NCBI GenBank assembly: GCA_946886255.1
Contig: CAMPIG010000012.1
Span: forward strand, 1-28,395
DNA length: 28,395 nt
From: an uncultured Cellvibrio sp.
Lineage (GTDB): Bacteria > Pseudomonadota > Gammaproteobacteria > Pseudomonadales > Cellvibrionaceae
Direction of reading: 5' to 3'
Below the pieces are notes generated by a model. That model was not told the origin of the DNA. It searched no databases and was given only the letters and a program-made list of their open reading frames with translations. The stretch's first letter is position 1. Each line of letters starts with the position of its first letter. The translations under genes were made by a program, and so were the position numbers. This document shows positions 14,121 to 20,730 of the stretch, piece after piece.

Positions 14121-17100
14121 TTACTCTGCTAAGCCACCATCCGTGATAGTCCAGCCAGCGTTATTGATCAACGTATCGCGCGCGGTTTGCGCAGCGGCGG
14201 AGAAGGTTGTTGTTCCCGCATTAAGGGTCACATCAGGTTGAACGCTGGGCAACTGGCTCCAACCGATTAACAGAGCATCGTAATTTGCAGTAGTAAGCAC
14301 ACTATCGACAAACAAGTTACTCATATTATTTACGTTAGCGATATTCCAGTTGCCAAGGTTTTGATCAAACGCTTTTGTACCTTGGAACATGGTCGACATA
14401 TTGGTAACTTTAGAAACATTCCAGCTGCTAATGTCTGCATTAAACACGTCGGCAAGCATGAACATCTCGTTCATTCTCGTGACATTCGCGACATCCCAAT
14501 TATCAATAGGTTGATTAAACGCTCTTGCCTCTCTGAACATATTGCCCATATCAGTAACCCTGGATGTGTTCCACTGGCTAATGTCCTGATTAAACGGGGT
14601 ACGGAAAAACATCTCGCGCATACTGGTCACATTGGCGACATTCCAATTACCAATAGGTTGATTAAACACGCCGGTCTCTCTGAACATATTGCCCATATCG
14701 GTGACGTTGGAAACGTTCCAATTGCTAATATCAGCATTGAACACGTTGGCTCCAAAAAACATATCGACCATATTCCTGACATTGGCGACATTCCAATTAC
14801 CAATAGACTGATTAAACGCATCGGCCTCTCTAAACATAGCGAACATGGTCGTGACATTACCGACGTTCCAATTGCCAATGGGTTGGTTAAATACTCTTGC
14901 CTCCTGAAACATAGCATTCATGTTGGTGACTTTAGCTACATCCCAGTTACTAATATCGTGATTGAATTTTGTGCCTCGGAACATGTTGTCCATATTGGTT
15001 ACATTGGAAACATTCCAGCTACTGATATCCAGATTAAAATTGTCGGCACCCTCAAACATACGGCTCATAGTGGTCACTTTTGAAACATCCCAGTTACTGA
15101 TATTGCCACTTAAATTATCAGCGTTTCTAAACATGCTGGCCATGCCGGTGACCTGTGACAAATCAGGACTTTCTGTATCATTAATGGTTAGGTTGCGGCA
15201 ATCAAAAAAGGCTTGGTTCATTGCGCGCCAGGTTCGATTGCCCCACTGTTCAACCGATAATAATTTTTGTGAATCTGTTTGCGTTGCATCGAATGTGGCT
15301 TTGAAAAAAGATTGTGGAAATGTTCCCGTAATCGATACCGTATATTCACCGGGTGATGCATAGGTATGGGTAATTTCACCAGTCACATTTTCATCAAATG
15401 ATCCATCACCCCACTCAACTCGATAGTTGTAAGCCATACCAGATGCGGTGTGAATGGTGATTTGATTGTCGTCACTCATGCCGGGATTATCTGTCTTCCA
15501 GCGCGTGACAAACGGCGTTTGCTCTTCGACTGTCAGCGTGATAAGCGCAGAATCGCTGCCCAACGCGTTGGTTGCAGTAACCGTAAATTCGATTGCTGCT
15601 TGCGCTGTTATGGGCGTGCCGACGATGGCGCATGTGTTGTCAACCACCTCGACTTCAAGCCCATCAGGTAAGGCATCGGCAACACAGCTATCGGGTTTTC
15701 CGCCGCTATTGACGATATTGATGCTGGCCAAGTCATTGGTTTGCACCTTCAGCGCCTGGTCTTGCAGATCAGGAACGACCAACAAGCCACCATCAGACAC
15801 TGACCAGACAGTGGTCAGGATAAGGCGCGCTGCTTCGGCCGCTGCGCTGTATTGGGTTGGAAAGAAACTGATATCAAGTTCTTGTTGTAGCGGCAATAAC
15901 GACCAGCCGAGCAAGATGGCATCATAATTTTGCAGCGTTAACCCCGACCTTTCCGCGAAGTCACTCATGGTTGTCGCGTTCGAGACATTCCAGCTGCCAA
16001 GGTTTTGATCAAAGGCTTCTGCGTCTTCAAACATGGCAGAAAAATTAGTGGCATTGGCGACGTCCCAGCTGCTGATATCCTGATTAAATGCAATTGCACC
16101 TGAGAACATGTCTGCCATGTTCGTTACGTTAGCAACATCCCATTGACTGATATCACTGTTAAACGTCACCGTATCACTGAACATGAACTCCATAGTGGTT
16201 ACGTTGGATACATTCCAGCTGCTTAAATCACCATTGAAATTTTCCAAAGAAAAAAAAGTTCCAGTCATGTCTGTTACATTTGAAACATCCCAGTGACTGA
16301 TATCGCTGGTAAAGTTAACGGCGCTGGCAAAGGTACCTAACATACTGGTCACGCGAGATAAGTCAGGTGCTTGATTGTCGTTAATCACCAGATTAGCTGC
16401 GCCTGCAAATGCAAATTCCATCGACAGCCAGACCCGGTTACCCCAGGCATCTACCGATAAAAGCTTGTTGGCATCGGTAATCTCTTCAAACAAATTGAAA
16501 TAGGTTTGAGGAAAGCGCCCCGTAATCGAAATTTGATACTCACCGGGCGTGGCATAGGTGTGGGTAATATCACCCGTTACATTTTCGTCTGCGTTACCAT
16601 CACCCCAGTCAATGGTGTAGTCGTAACTGAAATTCGGCGATGTGGTAATCGTGATTTGATTATCGTCACTGGCGCCTTCGTTATCGGTTTTCCAGGTGGT
16701 AATAAAAGGCGAAGCCGCTACGATTTCCATCGGGACCAGAGCTGAGTCACTGCCTTCTGCGTTAACCGCCGTGACCGTAAAATTGGTTAAAACCAACAAA
16801 GCCGTAGCCTCACCGCTGATCTCGCAGGTTGACGCATTCGCTGACACTACAATCGTGAAGGTGTCCGGTAAATCAGATGAACACTCGGTCAGCGCCTGAC
16901 CACCGATATTGTTCAGGCTTACGCTGATTAATTCATCCAGCACAAAGCTTTGTATGTTTGCATCGACCAAATCCGGTGGTGTTGGCACGGGGGGAACACT
17001 GCTACTGGAACTGCTATCGGATGAACTCGTGACGCTGCTAACGGCGCTGCTTGCACTACTGGCAACGCTGCTGTTCCCGCCACCGCCATTACCGCCGCCT

Positions 17101-17174
17101 CCCCCACCACAAGCGGTGAGGATCAAGACCAGCGATACCATGCACACACGGCCCCAAGAAATAACCTGCTTCAT
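14121..17174 (-). CDS. BspA/DUF285-repeat surface lipoprotein with PKD domains
   Basis: This 1017-residue protein has a lipobox leader (MKQVISWGRVCMVSLVLILTAC, Cys22), a Gly run, and a short serine-rich linker to about residue 60. Two similar modules follow. Module 1 (about 68-465) has a putative-Ig segment, a PKD-like domain (WGDG, THTYATPGEYQISITG, 189-219) and five DUF285 repeats of about 25 residues (DISxWDVSNVTxMxxMF). Module 2 (466-1017) repeats the order with about 11 DUF285 units. Both modules close with a similar NYDALLIGWS...AAxxARxxL...WxxxDGGL tail. Such repeats occur on adhesins such as BspA. It is probably anchored in the outer membrane; the ligand is unknown. It is preceded by the shared promoter. 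Confidence 0.88.
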   Translation of the reverse strand: MKQVISWGRVCMVSLVLILTACGGGGGGNGGGGNSSVASSASSAVSSVTSSSDSSSSSSVPPVPTPPDLVDANIQSFVLDELISVSLNNIGGQALTECSSDLPDTFTIVVSANASTCEISGEATALLVLTNFTVTAVNAEGSDSALVPMEIVAASPFITTWKTDNEGASDDNQITITTSPNFSYDYTIDWGDGNADENVTGDITHTYATPGEYQISITGRFPQTYFNLFEEITDANKLLSVDAWGNRVWLSMEFAFAGAANLVINDNQAPDLSRVTSMLGTFASAVNFTSDISHWDVSNVTDMTGTFFSLENFNGDLSSWNVSNVTTMEFMFSDTVTFNSDISQWDVANVTNMADMFSGAIAFNQDISSWDVANATNFSAMFEDAEAFDQNLGSWNVSNATTMSDFAERSGLTLQNYDAILLGWSLLPLQQELDISFFPTQYSAAAEAARLILTTVWSVSDGGLLVVPDLQDQALKVQTNDLASINIVNSGGKPDSCVADALPDGLEVEVVDNTCAIVGTPITAQAAIEFTVTATNALGSDSALITLTVEEQTPFVTRWKTDNPGMSDDNQITIHTASGMAYNYRVEWGDGSFDENVTGEITHTYASPGEYTVSITGTFPQSFFKATFDATQTDSQKLLSVEQWGNRTWRAMNQAFFDCRNLTINDTESPDLSQVTGMASMFRNADNLSGNISNWDVSKVTTMSRMFEGADNFNLDISSWNVSNVTNMDNMFRGTKFNHDISNWDVAKVTNMNAMFQEARVFNQPIGNWNVGNVTTMFAMFREADAFNQSIGNWNVANVRNMVDMFFGANVFNADISNWNVSNVTDMGNMFRETGVFNQPIGNWNVANVTSMREMFFRTPFNQDISQWNTSRVTDMGNMFREARAFNQPIDNWDVANVTRMNEMFMLADVFNADISSWNVSKVTNMSTMFQGTKAFDQNLGNWNIANVNNMSNLFVDSVLTTANYDALLIGWSQLPSVQPDVTLNAGTTTFSAAAQTARDTLINNAGWTITDGGLAE
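14304..15161 (-). repeat. DUF285 repeat block 2 (about 11 units)
   Basis: Units of about 75 bp inside the lipoprotein gene encode the repeat (D/P)IxxWxVxxVTxMxxMFxxAxxF. Alternate units differ in a regular way, DIS-W-V-S units against PIG-W-V-A units, suggesting amplification of a two-repeat pair. A shorter, more diverged block of five lies at 15945-16364. Confidence 0.75.
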
Positions 17175-17236
17175 TTGTTTAGCTCACTCTATTGGAATGT
17201 ATTAAGGGGAGTCTGGCCGTCGAATGCAAAGCCCTC

Positions 17237-17255
17237 GCCCAGCAAAAAGCCGGGC
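17237..17255 (-). promoter_or_regulatory. Hairpin in the 5' leader of the DUF285 lipoprotein mRNA
   Basis: A 7-bp stem with one G-T pair (GCCCGGC / GCTGGGC) and a TTTTT loop lies 62 nt before the start codon. It is at a position similar to the leader hairpin of the propeller lipoprotein, though the sequences differ. Confidence 0.3.
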
Positions 17256-17285
17256 TCTAACGACACCGTCTACTCGAAACTGGTC

Positions 17286-17331
17286 ATCATACGTTCAAGA
17301 TGCAAGCGGCAAAACCCGCCAAATGGGGGGA
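17286..17331 (-). promoter_or_regulatory. Shared promoter, site E (DUF285 lipoprotein)
   Basis: The box TCCCCCCATTTGGCGGGT (17314-17331) is followed by 20 bp, CG and TATGAT (17286-17291). The box edge is 140 bp from the start codon. The promoter resembles site C well beyond the box. Confidence 0.82.
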
Positions 17332-17382
17332 GTCTTTCAATTTACAGAGGGACTTGCGGAGTGTTATTCGTAATATTCGTAG

Positions 17383-17410
17383 GTCGGATTAGCCAAAGGC
17401 GTAATCCGAC
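17383..17410. repeat. Short intergenic palindrome of the GTCGGATTA...TAATCCGAC type
   Basis: A perfect 9-bp inverted repeat with a 10-nt loop (GCCAAAGGCG, which itself can pair GCC/GGC) lies between promoter E and the end of the small membrane protein gene. The form resembles REP-like intergenic palindromes common in gammaproteobacteria; only one copy is in this window. Confidence 0.5.
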
Positions 17411-17460
17411 TGACAAGCTATCAGGTAATTGACTAACGGGTGCAATACTCGAATTACAGA

Positions 17461-17943
17461 CTACTGTCCTTCAATCGATCTGACCTTTTCTGGTCTTGCG
17501 CCACCGAATATACCCAAGAATATTATTAACAGCAGCGATGCGTTATACCACAGCGGATAATCAGAAATTGAATTCTTGTATATGTAGAACGCGAGATGAA
17601 TTAAGAATGTTAAGACGGATAGCACCAAGGCATATTTTATTTCCTGCCCTCGGGCGTATTTTCTAACCCTTGTTCCCGCAAAATAAAGAATTAAAAATGA
17701 CACGACAATGTCAATTATCAAAAAAGAAAGATTGCCCGTGAAATAATTTTTTGCATCCTCCGGACTTTCAAACGCCATCACATCTTCAAAGTTGATTAAT
17801 GTGAATGCAACTCCCTGAATACCGCTGGCTATTACAATCAATACCACGGATACCAATAGCCCATAAATTATCGCTTTAAAGGGTTGTGGCTTTTTTTCTT
17901 CAACCAGCTCAACATCTGCGTCTGGCGTTTTGTATATGCTCAT
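17461..17943 (-). CDS. Small four-helix membrane protein, unknown function
   Basis: This 160-residue protein has a polar N-terminus (about 1-22) and four hydrophobic segments at about 23-50, 70-90, 103-121 and 131-149. A basic loop (RVRKYARGQEIK) between helices 2 and 3 suggests a cytoplasmic side there. No family motif was recognised. An AGGAGGC-like ribosome site (AAAAGGAGGCTTATCC on the minus strand) precedes ATG 17943. It stands alone between an intergenic palindrome and the pirin operon and lacks the shared promoter box of its neighbours. It is real by length, start signal and helix pattern. Confidence 0.7.
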   Translation of the reverse strand: MSIYKTPDADVELVEEKKPQPFKAIIYGLLVSVVLIVIASGIQGVAFTLINFEDVMAFESPEDAKNYFTGNLSFLIIDIVVSFLILYFAGTRVRKYARGQEIKYALVLSVLTFLIHLAFYIYKNSISDYPLWYNASLLLIIFLGIFGGARPEKVRSIEGQ

Positions 17944-18048
17944 GGATAAGCCTCCTTTTAGAGCAGTTTAATCAGCGTTACCGATAAATGATTCGTCTAT
18001 TATCATTACGAAGCGCTTTTACCAAAGCCTAGTGTAAACGATGTTGGC

Positions 18049-18084
18049 AAAAAAAATGCCCACTGGTACTCGACCAGCGGGCAT
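18049..18084 (-). terminator. Intrinsic terminator of the DoxX-pirin operon
   Basis: On the minus strand a 12-bp stem with one mismatch (ATGCCCGCTGGT / ACCAGTGGGCAT, loop CGAGT) is followed directly by a run of T. It lies 31 bp after the pirin stop codon. Confidence 0.85.
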
Positions 18085-18115
18085 AATTTACAAAACCACC
18101 TGTTTTCCAACTCAC

Positions 18116-18811
18116 CTACTTCGGCAAATCAAATACCAACGCCCTGACCTTTTGCTCACCCGCCACTAACTGCAACACATCCACACCATCCAGTTGTGCA
18201 CCGTCACCGGGTTTTAGCACTTCGCCTTCCACCGTTAGCTCGCCATCAATCACATGCACATAGTGTTTGCGCTTGTAGGGATTTGCCAAACTCGCGCTGC
18301 CTTTTGGTTGTAGCAACAATTGGTAGAGCGATGCATCCTGCTTGATGGTCAGGCTGCCGTTTTCACCGGTAGGGCTGATCACTAACGTCAAGCCATCTTT
18401 ACGACCAAAATCTTTTTGTTGATAACCGGGTTCTTGTCCATACACATTCGGTTGAATCCAGATTTGCAAGAATTTCAGCTTGTCTTTTTTGGACGCGTTG
18501 AACTCGCTGTGCGTGATGCCACTGCCCGCCGACATCAACTGAAATTCTCCCGCCGGTAGTGTTGCAATATTGCCTTCACTGTCGCGGTGGGCAATTTCGC
18601 CTTCCAGCACGTAGCTGATAATTTCCATATCGCGGTGGCCGTGGGTGGGGAAGCCAGCGCCGGGAATCACTTCGTCGTCGTTGATCACGCGCAGTGCGGA
18701 GTAGCCCATGTGTTTGGGGTCGTAATAGTTACCGAATGAAAAAGTGTGGCGACTCTTCAACCAATCGAACTGCGCCGCGCCGCGTTCTTTATTGCGTCTG
18801 ATATTAATCAT
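18116..18811 (-). CDS. Pirin-family bicupin (YhhW-like)
   Basis: This 231-residue bicupin has the pirin metal site His57 and His59 (PTHGHRDME), His101 and Glu103 (GITHSEF), the same residues known for E. coli YhhW. The start MINIRRNKERG is fixed by a strong GGAGGT ribosome site. Pirins of this group have quercetin 2,3-dioxygenase activity in vitro and are often linked to stress or aromatic-compound metabolism; the in vivo role is uncertain. It follows the DoxX gene by about 70 bp, ends in a clear terminator, and the operon is divergent from a LysR regulator, a common arrangement. Confidence 0.92.
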   Translation of the reverse strand: MINIRRNKERGAAQFDWLKSRHTFSFGNYYDPKHMGYSALRVINDDEVIPGAGFPTHGHRDMEIISYVLEGEIAHRDSEGNIATLPAGEFQLMSAGSGITHSEFNASKKDKLKFLQIWIQPNVYGQEPGYQQKDFGRKDGLTLVISPTGENGSLTIKQDASLYQLLLQPKGSASLANPYKRKHYVHVIDGELTVEGEVLKPGDGAQLDGVDVLQLVAGEQKVRALVFDLPK

Positions 18812-18884
18812 GGTGTGACCTCCGTTGCTTTTCGTTGTGAAACGAGAGCGACCTGATTCGCTCCCGGCGTCTCTGTATTGCGTG

Positions 18885-19325
18885 TTATTTCACTTGTCTG
18901 GCGAGCAGGGCGTCGAGGCTCAAGCGACCGCCGCCGGACAGCACCAGCGATACGGTTCCGGCCAACAAGGCCAAACCGAATTCGTAACCGTTGTTGCTCA
19001 TAAACAGACCGTTGCCGATGTGCACCGCGAAGATTGCGACCACCATGGTGAATGCCAGTACCAGCGCTGCCGGGCGTGTCAGCAGACCGAACAGCAGGAA
19101 CAAACCGCCGAAAAATTCTGCCGAGCCCGCGCCCAGCGCCATTAGGTAACCCGGTTGCAGGCCGATGGAGGCCATCCATTGTCCGGTGCCTTCAAGGCCG
19201 TAGCCGCCAAACCAGCCAAACAATTTTTGCGCGCCGTGAGCGGCGAAGATGATGCCGAGCGGTACTCGCAGCACCAGGGATGACCATTGTTGACCGGGGT
19301 TAATGATGTTTTTGATTGCGCTCAT
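18885..19325 (-). CDS. DoxX-family membrane protein
   Basis: This is a 146-residue protein from ATG 19325, with GGAG about 8 bp upstream; a longer frame to 19439 adds an arginine-rich stretch unlike the family and is rejected. There are four membrane helices, with the family opening LVLRVPLGIIFAAHGAQKLFGWFGGYGLEGTGQWM and the AGSAEFFGGLFLLFGLLTR block. DoxX proteins are inner-membrane proteins linked to redox or thiol stress and to quinone-related processes. First gene of a DoxX-pirin operon, probably controlled by the divergent LysR protein. Confidence 0.9.
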   Translation of the reverse strand: MSAIKNIINPGQQWSSLVLRVPLGIIFAAHGAQKLFGWFGGYGLEGTGQWMASIGLQPGYLMALGAGSAEFFGGLFLLFGLLTRPAALVLAFTMVVAIFAVHIGNGLFMSNNGYEFGLALLAGTVSLVLSGGGRLSLDALLARQVK

Positions 19326-19456
19326 GATGCGTGCTCCACATAAAAGTTTAGGGTTGTGTCGGCGAAGAAGGTCTTCGTCTTCCTTGCGGCGTAAACCTGT
19401 CGTCGCCTCAGTGGTTGTCACTTTATGCTTGCGTCGCATCGCTTAAAAGCGGAACA

Positions 19457-19477
19457 TTTTGAGCCTAGACTTCAAAA
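19457..19477. promoter_or_regulatory. Candidate LysR operator in the divergent intergenic region
   Basis: A perfect inverted repeat TTTTGA-N9-TCAAAA lies 29 bp before the LysR start codon and about 130 bp before the DoxX start. Its position and symmetry fit a LysR-type binding site, but the DNA here is AT-rich, so chance is possible. Confidence 0.35.
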
Positions 19478-19505
19478 AATTTGAACAAACGAATTGGAGC
19501 TGGCT

Positions 19506-20408
19506 ATGCACCATGCGATTACCCTGGATGCCCTGCGAGTACTGGATGCTATTGACCGTAAAGGCAGCTTCGGTGCGGCGGCGGAGATGCTGTTCAAAGT
19601 GCCCTCGGCACTGTCCTATACCGTACAAAAGCTGGAATCCGAGCTCGGCGTCAATCTATTTGATCGATCGAAACAACGGGCCCAACTCACGGCAGCGGGC
19701 CGTTTGCTGCTGGAAGAAGGTCGCACACTCTTGCAGGCCACCAGCCGCCTGGAGGATGCGGTCAAGCAACTGGAGTCGGGCTGGGAGACGCGGCTGCGCA
19801 TCGCCAAGGACACCATTCTGCCCAACGAACCGTTGCTGAAGCTGATTCCGGCTTTTCATCAATTGGACAAGCAGGTTGCCATCGATATCAGCGAGGAGGT
19901 ACTCGGAGGCAGTTGGGATGCACTGATCTGCGACCGTTGCGACCTGACCCTGGGTGTCGGCGGTGAGTTTCCCAAGGGGACGTTTGAGTATCGCTTGATG
20001 GGCGAGGTGGAATTTGTGTTTGCGGTGGCGCCGGACCATCCACTGACCTTGCATAAAGGCCCGGTGGATGCAGCGGCGATTCGGGCGTTTACGACGATTG
20101 TTGCGGCGGATTCGTCGTTGACTTCACCCCTGCGCTCCAGCGGTTTGCTGGACAGTCGCCAGACGGTGCGGGTGGCGAATATGACGGCCAAGATTGATGC
20201 GCAGCGGTTGGGCGTGGGTGTGGGTTTTCTGGCGCGGCATTTGATTGGAGATTTGCTGGCGCGCGGTGAGTTGGTGGCGCTGCCGTGTAATGTGCCACGG
20301 CCGAATATGCCGTTGTATATGGCGTGGCGGAAAGATAATAACGGTAAGGCGTTGGCGTGGTTTGTGGAGGCGTGTGGGGGAATAGATTGGTTTGCGTCGC
20401 AGGATTAG
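19506..20408 (+). CDS. LysR-family transcriptional regulator
   Basis: This is a 300-residue protein from ATG 19506 with GGAG 6 bp upstream; a TTG at 19494 is in frame but lies over that site. The N-terminal winged helix-turn-helix (about 5-62) reads ALRVLDAIDRKGSFGAAAEML...LSYTVQKLESELGVNLFDRS...LTAAG, standard for the family. The rest is a LysR substrate-binding domain. It is divergent from the DoxX-pirin operon and probably controls it; the inducer is unknown. The domain opens with a weak RIAKDTILP strand as in regulators near pirin genes. Confidence 0.92.
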   Translation: MHHAITLDALRVLDAIDRKGSFGAAAEMLFKVPSALSYTVQKLESELGVNLFDRSKQRAQLTAAGRLLLEEGRTLLQATSRLEDAVKQLESGWETRLRIAKDTILPNEPLLKLIPAFHQLDKQVAIDISEEVLGGSWDALICDRCDLTLGVGGEFPKGTFEYRLMGEVEFVFAVAPDHPLTLHKGPVDAAAIRAFTTIVAADSSLTSPLRSSGLLDSRQTVRVANMTAKIDAQRLGVGVGFLARHLIGDLLARGELVALPCNVPRPNMPLYMAWRKDNNGKALAWFVEACGGIDWFASQD

Positions 20409-20730
20409 TGCGTGGGGGTTGTGTTGGGGCGGGGTTGTGCTTATGGTGGGTTTTATCGACTGATAATAATTATGTGGTGAATCTAATCGCCTTAGAAGTA
20501 CTTGGCTAGAAGTTTGTTATCCGGGTTACCTGTTTCGAAAACGCATGAATACGTCCTTGTAGCTCCTTCAAGTCGTCCATGACTTGAAGGTTTCGAAACA
20601 GGTAACCCGGATAACAAACTCACTTCGAACAGAGTTTGGCAGTATTTAATTTTTCGACAATAAAAATAGTCAACGCGCAAAAAAGATAAAAACTAAATCT
20701 TGTGCGCAATATCGAGGGAGAAACCTGATC
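20409..20730. other. Intergenic region after LysR gene: palindromic element and promoter leader
   Basis: No gene is supported here. 20409-20510 shows nothing recognisable, 20511-20620 is the second long palindrome, and 20621-20730 is an AT-rich leader ending in a GAGGGAGAA ribosome site for the next gene. A minus-strand frame (20492-20680) translates the palindrome and is spurious. Confidence 0.6.
20511..20620. repeat. Long palindromic repeat element, copy 2 (conserved core, private arms)
   Basis: Perfect 30-bp complementary arms lie at 20511-20540 and 20591-20620. The core, read on the minus strand, has the same order as copy 1: a 10-bp stem CCTTCAAGTC/GACTTGAAGG with loop ATGGAC, then AGCTACAAGGACGTATTCAT and GCGTT. 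Against copy 1 the stem changes C to T on one side and G to A on the other, so pairing is kept. The arms share with copy 1 only an outer GTTTGT and an inner GAAA. Confidence 0.88.

Noticed and set aside
14361..15083. 240-codon plus-strand frame with regular repeats
   Set aside because: It is antisense to the DUF285 repeats; the regularity is inherited from the real gene.
14304..15161. Possible CRISPR-like regular repeats
   Set aside because: The spacing reflects in-frame coding repeats of about 25 residues with no unique spacers.
17286..17331. Sigma-54 promoter reading of the shared box (TGGC...)
   Set aside because: The -24/-12 spacing and the TTGC element are not consistent across the five sites, whereas a sigma-70-like TANNAT at fixed distance is.
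19326..19439. Longer start for the DoxX protein
   Set aside because: The added arginine-rich segment is not seen in DoxX proteins; ATG 19325 has a good ribosome site.
20492..20680. Minus-strand frame whose peptide resembles part of the 1246 frame (KPSSHGRLEGAT-type)
   Set aside because: The similarity comes from the repeated palindrome core, not from a protein family.
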